From contig NC_134028.1 of assembly GCF_964204645.1 (NCBI RefSeq), positions 4,934,501 through 4,998,500 of the forward strand: 64,000 nucleotides of DNA, given 5' to 3'. A program made the translations under genes and the position numbers. The stretch's first letter is position 1; the number at the start of each line of letters is the position of its first letter. This document shows, piece by piece, positions 24,056-35,614 of the stretch. The notes beneath the pieces are model-generated. The model was given only the letters and a program-made list of their open reading frames with translations. It had not been told where the DNA came from and searched no databases. The DNA is from Tubulanus polymorphus (Eukaryota > Nemertea > Palaeonemertea > Tubulaniformes > Tubulanidae).

Positions 24056-24205
24056 AGGGGCTCGTAGGCCTATCAAAGATGTGGTTGCTGTAAAAACGAT
24101 AATCTGTTTACTAATCCAGAGTCTGAACTGATGAAATAATAGTATAGATTAACAGATAACCTTGTAACAAATTTTTCAGCAACCAATACTCTGATACGAG
24201 CCCCT
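24056..24205. mobile_element. MITE bounded by AGGGGCTCGTA
   Basis: A 150-bp unit with perfect 11-bp terminal inverted repeats, extended imperfectly inward (TGGTTGCTG against CAGCAACCA). It has no coding content. It is the only copy of this family that I recognise in the window. Confidence 0.6.
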
Positions 24206-24452
24206 ACGAATAACTGTAGTCAAGGGTGTTCCAGCCTAAAAATATTTTGGGCCATATTATTTGACATTTCTTTTTAATTTTTAGGCAATTTTCATAAACA
24301 ACTTTTTATCTGCTTCATTTCACATTCTGCGTCGTGAGAAAAATAACCACAATTTCATGCAATATTTAGCAGTTCTAAATTAACTCAGAAAACAACAATA
24401 CTCACCTCATTGCATTGGGAAAAAGGAATTTTTTTCATCAGCACCCTTCAAT

Positions 24453-24526
24453 TTACATTAATTGAATTGATTCAAGATGGCGGCGCCCATTACATTAATT
24501 GAATTGATTCAAGATGGCGGCGCCCA
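24453..24526 (+). repeat. Perfect 37-bp tandem duplication across the ATPAF2 start codon
   Basis: Two identical 37-bp copies, 24453-24489 and 24490-24526, each contain GATTCAAGATGGCGGCGCCC. Because 37 is not a multiple of three, the first ATG (24477) is out of frame with the second (24514). The second opens the ATPAF2 protein. Confidence 0.95.
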
Positions 24527-26866
24527 TGAAAATATTTCGAAGCGCTTTGAGTTTAAAAACTTCACTTTTGCGCCGGAATGGTCTCAGTTTATTGAGAAAT
24601 ACAGCCAGATTCGAATCTACAGCAGAGAACAGTATGTAAATGACGTATCTGTTATAATCGTCTGATGTTTGATTGATCAGAAAACCGTGACATTTCAGTC
24701 CAAACAGACTTCAGACTTAATTTCAAGACAAATTAAAATCAAACTTTATTGTACTGAGTTATATATTTCACTTTTTTTACAGAAGAAGCTTCTATTCATA
24801 AACTACAAAGAGAATTAGATAAAGAGATATTTACACATACTAAAACAGGTAGCCTTTTAAAACATTACCAAAATACTAAAACCAAAACTTTTAATTTAGT
24901 ATTTTCTGTCGTGACGAATTTTGTGTGTTTGTTTATTTCTAGATATCAATCGTTTCTATAAAACTGCGTCAATAGTTAAAGTGGATGGAACCGGTATGTA
25001 TGACAAGCATTGATCTTAATCTATAAACCTCAAGCCTAAATCATCATCTGTGAAGGATGTCATAGGGCCGTGAGAGTCAGTGGTGTTCACTCATTGCTGT
25101 AGCTAGGATTCAGTGTTGTTTGGAAAAAGACAGAGATTGGTTGATTTAATTCATTCATAAGCAGATAAATATGATATATCAACTCATTGATTAGCTGATG
25201 GATTTTATACTCTTTCATGAGATTAATTGGCGTAAAAAATGATTGGAAATAGTATGATACAATTTATTTGAGTTGTTTTTTCTCTGGCAGCTGATTCATA
25301 TGAAATACTCCTCGATCACAGAAAACTGAAAACACCGGGACGGAATGTATTCGTTGTACCGAACAGAGCACTGGCGCACGCTGTGGAAGTGGAATGGATG
25401 TCGCAAGAGAAAAAAATAGAGCGTCATACGATGCACCTGGTAACTACTGTCAAATTTATTGTCACTTTCAATTTTCAGTTCCAATTTGCATTTTCAAGTT
25501 ATCTATATTTTTAGTCCTCATTTGTATTTCTGATTCAATTATTTCACTATAAGTTTAAGTTGTCATTTGAATAAGTCATCAACATAATGATCATCACAAC
25601 TACCGTACAAAGACTTAATTGTAGCTAATTTTATATTTCAATTTTAGTTTAAATCTTTAACCCTTTCTTTTCACAGACACATTTGTGTAATATGGCAATT
25701 GATAACCCGACTAAACGAACTAAAGAAACAGTAGTTGATGGAATTCTCAGTTATCTAGAAACTGATACTTTATGGTAAATAAATTCAATCTTCAATAGAC
25801 CGTAATTTTAATGATTTCACAGTTAGACCGTAATTTTAATGATTTCACAGTTAAAGGGTTAATACCATGTTTCATCCACAGTTATCGAATTGATGAACCG
25901 GAGGAGCTGAAACAATATCAAGACAAATATTGGAACCCGATCATTGAATGGGCAGAAAAGAGGTGATTATTGAAACTTATATGAACTGTAGCTGTAACTG
26001 TGTTAATGAATTATGTAAATATGATGTCAAACTGTCATGAACATCATTTTGATTATGTTTGTTTGAAACAGGTATGATGTCAAACTGCCGTGTACATCGG
26101 GATTCTCAATGACGGAATTACCGGAAGAAACAAAACGTTTATTTCGTCAGCATTTACTCTCACACACAGAATGGTCATTAGTTGGTGAGTTCTGTTCAGA
26201 TTTCTTTTGTCTTGGATTAAAAGTTAACCAATGTTTTCTAACGATTATGTGTTTTTTCAATCATTTTAGGTTACCAGTATTCAACTGAAGCGTTGAAGTC
26301 GTTTGTCTTGTCTTTAGCTCTGATGGATAAACACATCTCAGTAGAAGATGCCGTTAAATTAGCTCGATTAGAGACCGTCTATCAGGTAAAACAACCTGAC
26401 ACTGCTGAAATATCACCTTTAACTTTCAATCTTTCTCAACTCTCACTCTGCAGTGCCACCTCATCACAACGTTCTGGGGACTAGAACATCTGTTTGTTAT
26501 AACCAATAGTTCATTATATCCAGTATGAAATTATCAAAATTGTCCTATTTGAAATGAAATTCTGTGGTTATAATGTGGTTCCACTGTACATGAGACTCTA
26601 CTCAGTCCTCTCTTCTTGTCAGATTTACCGCTACTATTTGTCTTAGAAGATTCTTCATTTGCAAGAAGGAATTTATCTCTTAATTAACTTTAATTTATCT
26701 GTGATTCATTTGTTTGTTTGTACGATAGACTGATAAATGGGGAAGTGTTGAATGGTATCACGATGTTGAAGTTGCTGAATTACAATCGAAAGCGTCTGCT
26801 GCTGCTGTATTCACACATTTGTGCAATGAAACGACATATACAAAAACGAAAGGACAAAATAATTGA
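24514..26866 (+). CDS. ATPAF2: ATP synthase mitochondrial F1 complex assembly factor 2 (ATP12)
   Basis: Nine exons with matching phases: 24514-24631, 24783-24848, 24943-24993, 25291-25439, 25677-25774, 25882-25962, 26072-26184, 26270-26385 and 26729-26866. They encode 309 residues (human ATPAF2 is 289). The N-terminus (MAAPMKIFRSALSLKTSLLR) is basic and lacks acids, as in a mitochondrial targeting peptide. Family blocks follow: NRFYKTASIV, LDHRKLKTPG, ALAHAVEVEW, MHLTHLCN, ILSYLETDTLC, WNPIIEWAEKRYDV, and SKASAAAVFTHLCNETT at the end. ATP12 is the matrix chaperone that binds the F1 alpha subunit before hexamer assembly. AATAAA is at 26901. I used the downstream ATG because only it is in frame. 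The intron at 25775-25881 contains a 28-bp duplication. Confidence 0.92.
25798..25853. repeat. 28-bp tandem duplication in an ATPAF2 intron
   Basis: Two adjacent copies of a unit beginning GACCGTAATTTTAATGAT, lying between the exons that end at 25774 and start at 25882. Confidence 0.8.
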
Positions 26867-27681
26867 AATATTTTTCCTCTGTTTTGCCGTCTGTAGTAGT
26901 AATAAAAAAAGTGATTTTTCAGAAACAATTAGAGTTTATTCAATGTATTCAGTGAATTCTCTAATGTTTTTCACAACCAAGGACGCAGCATTAGGTCACA
27001 GGTATTGATTTCTTCTGAATGTAATACTCAGTTCAGTCAGCCTAGATCCGACCAGGCGATGCCCTAAAACATGTATCATTGTTGTACATCAGCTTGTGCC
27101 TGACACTGATTTATCGTGCCATAGGTTCGAACTCGCCATCCCCCATCTGAGTCTACGCTCCTCCCTTTTTATTGGAGTTTGGTACAATGGTATCCAAGAC
27201 AATTATGCCACATAAAATTTATTTATAAATTTTGTTACAGATGCCAACCGTGGCAAGCGAGTGATAAGTTAGTTCACATATTCACCGCTAACGATAAATA
27301 AAGGGGCAGCACATGACGGGCAGAATGTGCCTTATAGATCAGTTCTAACTGTGGCACGCGACCATATGCGATATGTGGCTTTCCACATTTATTGGCTGTC
27401 CCTGGTTTGTGACAGCTAATTGTTTACTTTTTCAGTTGCTGCAATTATTTCTATTTTTTTATAAATATACAATTTGGTAAGTCGTATCTGGTATCACACG
27501 GGAGTCCAGCCATCTATCACAGTCCTTTATCTGTCAAAAGGTAATACCGCCGGGTATGTTTAAAATGTTACTGCCTCCTTTTTTGGTATTCCTAATTTTA
27601 CTTTCGTTTCACAACGCATTCCCAAATAATATATAATTCTTTGTTTCTGTCTCTATATATTTCAGGTGAGAGATCGAAGCG
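26867..27681. other. Spacer between ATPAF2 and MFSD13A
   Basis: ATPAF2 3' end, then the MFSD13A 5' region with a 3' splice site ending at 27665 that suggests an upstream non-coding exon. Around 27133 a GGTTCGAACTC phrase resembles a tRNA B box, but no matching A box or cloverleaf is visible. GGGGCAGCACATGACGGG at about 27303 resembles a motif at 35861. Confidence 0.4.
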
Positions 27682-29786
27682 ATGGTGTTTAAACTGATCA
27701 TGCACGGTAATTCTCTAGCGTACGCGACGACGAGTCTCGGAGCTACGATGATGAATTCAATATTCATGTTTTATTACGTGAATATATTCCTCAACTATTA
27801 CCACATAAATAACGCGTGGTTTCAAACGTCTCAGATTCTGTTCATGATCTGGAACGCGGTTAATGATCCGATGTTCGCGTATTTTCAAGACCGCGCTACG
27901 TTCTCGTTTACGAAGACGCGTCAGAAAGCGATCCTCAGCGGCGCGTTGTTGTTCGCGATATCGTTCCTGTTGCCGTGGTTCCCGTGGACCTCGGAGTCGG
28001 AGTCTTGGGTAACGGGAATTCATTTGATCGTTTCGTTGTTTTTTTACGACGCGGTTTTCACGTTCGTGCTCCTCGCTCATTGTTGTTTATTTACGGAGAT
28101 GTCCCTCGACCACGGCGACCGTCTGCGATTGATTCACTATTCGCAGGTCGCCGCTATGTTCGGATCGTTTAGCGTTTTTATTTGCGAAATCGTGTCGGAT
28201 AATTTGAAGAATCTGGCGGCGTTTCGCGTGGCATGCGTTGTGATCGCGGTTCTCTCCTGGCTATGTATCAGATACACAGGCATCAAAGCTAAAACTAAGT
28301 ACAACCTGGCAGCGGCGAATGAACTGATCGACAAACAATCGAACACTGTGACTGAATCTAATCAGTATTCATACTGGCGTCTCACTCTACAGATTATTAC
28401 CGAGAAGAATTTCATTGCGTTCGTTACCATTAACTTTCTCTCAGAATTCCATAAAACTTACCTTAGTAATTTTTCAGCGATCATCTGTAATAATCTGATT
28501 CCCGATTCAGAAATCTCATCCTTCATTCGTAGCTGTTTGTATGGTGCTTTTAATTTTGGCCCGATGGTGAGTATTGTGGAGGGGTTAACTGGGGGTTTAT
28601 AGGGTAGTGTAACTCGCATGGAACAATAGATAACAGTCTGCTGAATTCAGTTTCTAGGTTCTTCAATTCCTTTATTTCATTACAGAATCAAAAGGATGTC
28701 AATTTTTATTATTGGACACTTGTTTCTTCAGTTGCTGGTTATTTTCGGCGGAAGATTCGTGGCTAAATTCGGCTCGTACCGAGTCATACGAGGAAATTTC
28801 ATATCAAAGATCTTTACAGGACTAACGATGTACTTCATCGGATCCAAATATCCACTTGTATTTGCCGTATTTCTGTTAATTGATACGTGAGTTATAGGTC
28901 GAGTTTGGGTGCAGTTTCATAAAAAAGTTTCAGCTTAAAGTTCAAATTGTTGTTTGCTTGTCTTCATGTTAGTAACCGATGGCAATTAAAACAGTAATTT
29001 GAGTTAACCAACCCTTAGATTGTTTATAGAACGGTTTAGTTAGTACCATGTATTTGTTATTTGTTTTCCAGCTGTTACACGTTTGCAGCGTTCACGCTGT
29101 ATAATATCTCAGTATCTGATATTATTGATCGCGATAAAGAACTATATAATCGTCCGTGAGTATCTGAAAAATTGTAGATTGAAAAATGAATGAAACAGAG
29201 AATTATTGTGTATTGGATTTGGGCAAAACATAGACTATGTATGCATGGCATTGGGATCTGAAATTCCCTGACTTAAGATGAAAGAACCCCGATTCCCTGA
29301 AATCCATACACTGAATATTGAATCCTAGATTCCCTGATATCCCGATCAACAGTTCTTATCGGTTAACAGTTAATATATTCAGGCGGAACAAGTTGATTGA
29401 GTAAATATCTGAGTAGGTAATAAAACTTAGGAGTCAAACTGGAACCAGACGACGCGAGTTTCCATGAATGATTCTCTTTCTATTTCAGGCATCCGATATC
29501 ATCGATGGTTTTCGGTACGAATGCTTTGATCGTGAAACCGGCGATATCGTTATCACCGATGTTCGCTATGTCGGTGTTCAATTCATACGGATACGATAAA
29601 CTACGCAACGGAACGTTAAAGAACGTCGATGAACGCAACAGTTTAATGAACGTGATGTTTACGATATCGTGTTTGTTACCGGTTGTCGTCGGTGTCGTTC
29701 AATTGATCGCCTGGTCCTTTTACGACATACGTAATAGTCACGAACTCATTCCAAAACATGTGGAAGGAGAAAATGACGAAATTTAA
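27682..29786 (+). CDS. MFSD13A: TMEM180-like major facilitator superfamily protein
   Basis: Four coding exons: 27682-28566, 28651-28886, 29072-29155 and 29489-29786, giving 500 residues (human MFSD13A is 517). The first exon holds most of the N-terminal half, with FYYVNIFLNYYHIN, WNAVNDPMFAYFQDR (the cytoplasmic loop 2-3 motif of this family), FYDAVFTFVLLAHCC and HGDRLRLIHYSQ. Later blocks are GSYRVIRGNF, SVSDIIDRDKELYNRP and LIVKPAISLSPMFA. About ten to twelve membrane helices are apparent. The 5' splice site after 28566 is strong (GTGAGT). The start of exon 2 is uncertain: the strongest acceptor (ending 28685) breaks the frame, while a weaker one ending at 28650 keeps it, so I used the latter. 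The transport substrate is not established for the family. Confidence 0.82.
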
Positions 29787-30548
29787 GAGAATTCATGATA
29801 TTTCAGTTACATGGGGCGGATCTAGGGATCCTGGCCTTCTCAGCTTTCAAATGTTAAGAGATCTCCACTTGTGGCTGCTTTATCAGAGAAATTCCCTCAA
29901 TAATAATAATTATTATTATTATAATAATGACATATTTCTTATATACTGTGCTCCGTATACATTTCAGTGCGGTATACAAATATAAAATGCGGAAATTAAA
30001 ACCAATAGAAATATTGCCTGAAGAGAAATGTTTTAACTTAGTTTTAAAGTAAATCAGTACAGGATCTAATTCTAAAAGGTAAAGCATTCCTTTTCATTTG
30101 GACCCCATAGATCCGTCCCCGAGTAATAGTATCTAGGCTGTTAATACATGTTTGATTGTTCTCACTCAGTATTCTCAGGATCAGGGTTATTTCTAATTGG
30201 CAATTCTTCTTGGCAATTGACAGTTGTATCTAGTGAACCATCTTTTTAGAATCAAATGCTATTCTATACTGGCCGAGATAGCTACTGGTTTAACTGTTAA
30301 TGTTTAAACCCTGCATGTCTCTAACATTTTTGTTTGTCATTTTGAATAGTTTGGACTTTTAATACATGTATTGCTAAAATGGTGAAGGAAATTTTACAGC
30401 TACCCTATATCTTATGTGCCATAATCCTTTTTCATTCCTTTTAGTTCTGTTCTCATTAGACATGTTTAACGATGTTTGTTATCATGGAAATAAATTGATA
30501 GGCCTATTTGTAGTACAGGTCTTAACTATATATATTTAAACTCAGTAA
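29787..30548. other. MFSD13A 3' flank
   Basis: Probable 3' UTR; an AATAAA occurs at 30489. An (AAT)n/(ATT)n run lies at about 29899-29927. The ends GGGGCGGATCTAGGGATCC at about 29814 and CCATAGATCCGTCCCC near 30103-30118 resemble the ends of the hAT-like element at 3584 and may mark a small relative of about 310 bp. Confidence 0.4.
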
Positions 30549-30725
30549 ATGTCTAAATGGTTTTTTTGTGGAATCTTGAGGAAATTTAGACAATTGGTGG
30601 CTTCATACAGTAGAATAGCTTCAGATCTAACGGGGCGAATACATTCTCTGCGAGGAATGCGAGTTCCGGAGCAGCCGGAGCAGGAATCGGAGGAGTTAGG
30701 AGGGCCAAATATCGACTCTGGGTAA
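30549..30725 (+). CDS. Possible small protein, 58 residues
   Basis: An open frame starts MSKWFFCGILRKFRQLVASY and ends ELGGPNIDSG. The region is noticeably richer in G and C than its surroundings from 30630 to 30710, which is the only hint of coding selection. It has a hydrophobic/basic N-terminus and an acidic, proline-containing C-terminus. I do not recognise the family. It could be a single-exon small gene, an exon of an unrecognised transcript or chance. Confidence 0.25.
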   Translation: MSKWFFCGILRKFRQLVASYSRIASDLTGRIHSLRGMRVPEQPEQESEELGGPNIDSG

Positions 30726-31189
30726 ACACAGTCTACTGGTTCGATTCCGAAACTGTCAGCTGGTTGGTGTTCATGTCCTTCACCCCTCATCCTTGTTCAT
30801 TTTTACCGATCTTTAAACTAACAAATACATTTCTTAAAAGAAACATTTTATTACTTACTGTACTACACTCCATATTAGACAGTTATTACATAACTAAATC
30901 CGGTAGATTTTTCGGCTAACCCGATTCGTGAGCAGAATTTCTAGCATGTTTTGAGGGTTGTATGAATTATGGATGAAATCGAGAACATTTGGAACCTGTC
31001 GATAGTTCAACAAGTGCGATGAAATCCTGCCTCGGTCTGGTTAGCCTAATATTACAAGTATATATAATACATTATTTTACATTATTGTACATAAAAATTT
31101 GAAATTATCACAATTACAGCGGTTAGTATTATATAACCTAACAAAAACAAACTCTAATCATCTACTAAAAAAGACATAAACGCATCTGA

Positions 31190-31262
31190 GAGAGACAGAG
31201 AGTCATTGAGTCAGAGACATTGAGAGAGAGAGAGACATTGAGTCATTGAGAGAGAGAGATGG
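31190..31262. repeat. GA-rich tandem repeat
   Basis: Alternating GAGA runs interspersed with GTCATTGAG and ACATTGAG phrases, giving a compound simple repeat. Confidence 0.8.
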
Positions 31263-31385
31263 AGTGGAAGTAATGAAAATCCATCTCTCTCCAATATCTC
31301 CATTTATTCAACAATATTTTCTCCTAATATATGAATATCATTTCTCCTTAGGACTGTAGCATAGAGCTTGAACTAAAAACCTTGT

Positions 31386-31554
31386 CTAGGGATCATTCAT
31401 TAATTACGTACGCATGAAATTTGAATTTTTCAACCCCCTCCCCCTCTGTACGCAAAATCGGCCATTTTTTCGTATACATTAAGCATTACAGTACGCAATT
31501 GCACTGACCCCTCCCCCTCCCCTAATGCGTACGTAATAAATGAATGACCCCCTA
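31386..31554. mobile_element. MITE with about 30-bp terminal inverted repeats
   Basis: The left end reads CTAGGG then ATCATTCATTAATTACGTA, continuing CGCAT. The right end is its near-perfect reverse complement, with one or two substitutions and an extra G. Pyrimidine-rich CCCCCTCCCCCTC blocks sit just inside both ends. The unit is 169 bp and non-coding. The superfamily cannot be fixed from this copy. Confidence 0.7.
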
Positions 31555-31570
31555 GGATATCTCAGTCCAG

Positions 31571-31715
31571 TACAGTAGACCCCGCTCGAAGTCGGATCTT
31601 TAAGGACAAAATTGGTCGTCCGACTCAAGAGTCATACATCCGAATTCGATGGAATTCTTCGGTCGGATAAACATTTTAACAAAAATTCCGAGTTGAATGA
31701 ACAGCGTCTACTGTA
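31571..31715. mobile_element. Tc1/mariner-pogo-like MITE
   Basis: A 145-bp unit that begins TACAGTAGACCCCGCTCGAA and ends CGTCTACTGTA, i.e. TA target bases flanking CAGTAGAC inverted repeats. The interior is a long imperfect palindrome (GTCGGATC, TCCGACTC). It is related in its ends to the unit at 7335-7500. Confidence 0.65.
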
Positions 31716-32399
31716 CCGGTTGTTCTGTTATAATTGTAATTAGCTCATATCATTGTTGTGATTGTCAGCGTTATTGAGACATTAATTGCCACCTTAAATC
31801 CCAACCATCATTAATTATGCTGCGGTAATTAAAATAACACTTCTGTGATTTGGATCGAAACATCTTAGAACGTCATTGATACAGTATTACAGAATTTTCG
31901 CTTGTATCGTAAGGAAAACTCTTAACCATGGATAGAACTAGAGTAAGAGTTATTGAGCTTTATACCACATTTCAATTCATAAACCCAACGGAGGACGAGC
32001 TTGAAGTATTTTTTGATTGATTTTGACAAACGGCTCAAAATTCATACATTCATCAGCCTTTCAGATCCCTGTCAACTGTTTTACAATATCACGAACTTAA
32101 AAACTATCTATATATACCACAGAAACATACAAGTAAAACATGTAAATAATGCCATGTTTTCAAACCATTCTTAGTTGTTAAATCCACAATTTCTCCATAA
32201 CGTTTCACACCAACTTCTCTCTAGGACAATCCTAGATCTAACCATCGAACTATTCAGAGACCTCACTGTTACACCGCGCCACTGATTCAACAATCATGCC
32301 ACAGTCAGTGCGGATTATTCTTCAATAAAATCCAAAACTAATAACGTTGTTTGGCACAAGATGAAAGTGTGCATGTTTCAGTTATAAGCCGTGTACCGC

Positions 32400-35300
32400 C
32401 TAGCTGTTGCTCAGTTCGAATTCCATATTTTCAGGCATTTGATCCAGTATAGCGCACACATAGTCCGACACAATTATATCCGCATGCTCGTAGTATTTTA
32501 TGAATGGATGTTCCTGAGAAAGAGAAATTGACAATTTATCAAAAATCAGTTTAACATATTCATAAACATTGCTTAGGTGAGGCCTATATAGTACTAAATC
32601 CAACCAGGCTGCTCAGAACGCTTTACAGACATGCTTCCATTAATTTCTATGATTACCTCCAGCCTATATCTCTACCCCTAACCATACCATATATCAATAA
32701 TCTTTCCCTGGGAAGGTGTAATACCCAAGCTACACGGAGTACCTACTGCCTCTTTCCTGAGTGGAGACACCTCACCCAGGGACACTACGGTAATCTATAG
32801 GCTTATCTACTAGTCTACACCCTTGGAAAATTTTTCACAATAGAGAAACATGTTTTCGCCTGAACACTTACCAATAGTTTATTGTATTTCGGTCTGGTTT
32901 TCTCGTCTTTAGTTAAACACGTATTGACGAACGAAACGAAATCCCTGGAATAACCATTCTCCCGATGGTCTAATTGTGGCGCGTTTCCCTGGACAACTTG
33001 TGTCAACTGATCAAATACGCTATTCCATTTCGGATACGGAAATTTACCAGTCGCTAATTCATACTGAAAATAAATTTGACAATAATTAACCACTTGTTCC
33101 TTGTTGGGTGGAATTATCAGTTTTTAAGTTTTAACTACAAATTACTCACCAAAGTGATGCCTAAACTCCACACATCTGAGCGAACATCGTAGCCGCGACT
33201 TGAAGCTCGAGGATCGATCCTCTCCGGCTGAAAATCGCCAGAAAAACAAAACATCCATGAATATCACTAATATACGTTATAGGCTTCCGAATTTACTTGG
33301 TTCTACATGTTATACTGTAAAACCTGTATATTGGAAAGTAATGGAACTGGTGCTGATTAAGAGAGGTTTTACTTTTACTGTCCTAAATGTTTGAAAACTT
33401 ACAGCCATGTAAGGTCTACAACCGGCGTCACGCGATTTTGCAATTGAATCCACGAGCTGTCCACTAATACCGAAATCACACAGTTTGATATTGCCACTTC
33501 GATCTAATAGAATATTCGACGGTTTTACATCTGTAATCATAAACAAACATATCATTGACACCACAATTCATTATCAACTGGCACCACCAGGAATCGGATT
33601 GATAACATTCAATCTTTTCACATCCTTACAAACAGTGGCGTGGAAGTGTAGTAAATGCAGCGGCAATCTGACCCTTGCACCATACTCAGAGACAGTACTA
33701 ACCTCTGTGAATGATCTTCAATTTCTCTTTTAGATAATTTAATGCTTTTACAGTCTGAAAGAAAAAATCATGTCAATTATTCCTCATTCCTCGAAAGCAG
33801 CCAAAACCTGATTCACACATAGGCCTATTACTTACAGCAACTACAATCTTGCCTAATATTTTTTCCGGTATAGAACGCTCTAGTGTCCAATAAATGAATT
33901 TATAAAACTTGTCCAAAGATATCGACATTAACTGCATACAAATCCAGCAATCGCCCTACAAAACAAAACATAGTCACAAACATCATTTACACAGACAGTG
34001 AGTGGAGACGGGTTCTTAGATCGGGAAATCCAGAATTCACAGATTCTGCCCGATCTGTAAGAACCTGGGTGAAAGCAGTCTTTCTTCTCACTTCTTTAAA
34101 TAGAGCACCGTAGAATTGTACAATGTAAGGACAATCGCTGCTTTTCATTACTACTTCGAGATCCATCAATAACTGACTCTGTTCCCTTTCATCAACAGTG
34201 GATCGAATTCTCTGTAAATAAAATACACGTTTTAGTTCATCGAATATCTGGAAAAACCACAAACGGAGAGAAGCCACTTGTATTTGACTTGCTTTTTCCC
34301 TGACTAGTCTCTGACATGTACGTTGTTTTCGCTGATTTTCGCTTATTCACAAAAGACTGACTATTGCCTGACTTTATTAAAGAAAAGAAAATTCCCTGAC
34401 GTTTCCTTGATTTCCGGGTAAGTGGCTCAATCTTCAGTATATTCAAATTACCTTAACTGCCATTACAGTATCACTTATTGAATGTTGCATTTTATTCACA
34501 GTTCCATAGTGACCTCTACCAATTTCACCAAGGTCATCCAGGTCTTCCGATGTGAAATCGTAAACCTAGAATAAAACAGAGGTAATCAGAAGGTAATTTA
34601 GTAGGTGTTCACTCTGATAGGCGTAGGTCCGGTTTGTAGCTAGTTTAGTACCTGATCCGGTGATATTTGTAATTTCCCTGAAGCATCAATTCCATGAGAA
34701 CGAATTCTTTCACTGCAAACACAAACAAATCAAAAATCAATTGAATTTAACTGGAGGAAAATTTGATCAATTCCAACAAAATTATCTAATTTCCAATAAA
34801 GTAATAGGTGATTAACTTCAAAGCCTAGTTGTGGACACAAGTTGAGGTGTAGTTAGTTACTTATCGATGGTGGTAAGCTTATCGGATGGGCTTATACCTT
34901 AGTGGTTTGTGAAAATATCCGATCGTGAAACTAAACCACAGACAGGTTGACCTCTGACCAGTTGAGGTGATGGTACTTACATTTGAGTGGGATGTCCCAT
35001 ACTGGCTAGCGTTGGCTGATTAACTACTTGATTATTGAAGCCACCCCCGAAATTCAGCTTCAAATTTCTTCTCGCTGTGTCTGCTGTAAATCAGACATTC
35101 ACACACAAACGTTTACATATTAGTACAGTTACGAGATACCAGAATTATCATTAGAAGGTGATTGTCAGGTATAACTAAACATGGCTAGGATGGTCTAACT
35201 GCATTAGGTCAACTAATCACTCTATGGTGGTGCTACCTTGATTATTAGAAAATGTATGTAAACACTCTAGCCACTGGCACTCAGTGTTACGCCTCAGGAA

Positions 35301-35614
35301 CAGTAGTATTATTTCAATGTTTAAGAATGATTAAGAAAGAATTAAGAATGATAGAGGTAAATCAGACCACACAATTAAGTGACAACTGTAGGTGAACAGA
35401 TATAGTAAGGTTGGTAAAGCAAAAAGATTGAATTTAGAAATCTTGTCATCATCCACAGCGAGAGATCAGCGATGACACTGACAAGTCACTACTACTAACC
35501 GGGATTTCTAAATCTGCCTGAAACAGGGGGTAGGAACCCACCTTGATTCTGACTATGATTTAAAAGATTTGAGGGTCTATCAGCCGTCGGCGCCAGACCC
35601 TCATCGTCGGCCAT
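32400..35614 (-). CDS. MAP2K4: Dual-specificity MAP kinase kinase 4 (MKK4/SEK1)
   Basis: Eleven exons in consistent phase: 35500-35614, 34981-35083, 34652-34712, 34452-34565, 34092-34211, 33836-33955, 33703-33754, 33403-33530, 33150-33227, 32872-33063 and 32400-32513. They encode 398 residues; human MKK4 is 399. The docking site RRNLKLNF at about residue 45-52 matches the JNK/p38 D-site of MKK4. Kinase motifs: glycine loop [11 protein letters not shown] (106-116), catalytic lysine in MAVK (131), HRD (227-229), DFG (247-249), activation loop [10 protein letters not shown] with S257 and S261, and the MKK family [18 protein letters not shown] segment. The C-terminal DVD-like docking region ([10 protein letters not shown]) is present. 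It phosphorylates JNK and p38 in stress signalling. The start ATG (CAAGATGGCC) has a strong Kozak context. The frame stays open upstream of it for about 98 codons (see findings). Confidence 0.95.

Larger units (their letters stand above)
23291..24452. other. Divergent region between the LRRC14-like gene and ATPAF2
   Basis: No gene is visible. Two different MITEs occupy part of this 1.2-kb interval (23402-23520 and 24056-24205), so the effective promoter space for each gene is reduced to a few hundred bases. Confidence 0.5.
30726..32399. other. Intergenic region between MFSD13A and MKK4
   Basis: No gene recognised. It contains a GA-rich run (about 31190-31262) and two MITEs of different families (31386-31554 and 31571-31715) only about 16 bases apart. 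Confidence 0.5.

Noticed and set aside
24477-24665. 62-residue protein from the upstream ATG at the ATPAF2 locus
   Set aside because: It is an out-of-frame product of the 37-bp duplication and runs past a clear splice donor. It is not an independent gene.
27100-27180. Possible tRNA or SINE with GGTTCGAACTC
   Set aside because: There is a B-box-like phrase but no A box at a proper distance and no cloverleaf.
27757-28080. Minus-strand 107-codon frame
   Set aside because: It is antisense to MFSD13A exon 1 and rich in Arg/Glu, as expected for the opposite-strand shadow of a membrane protein.
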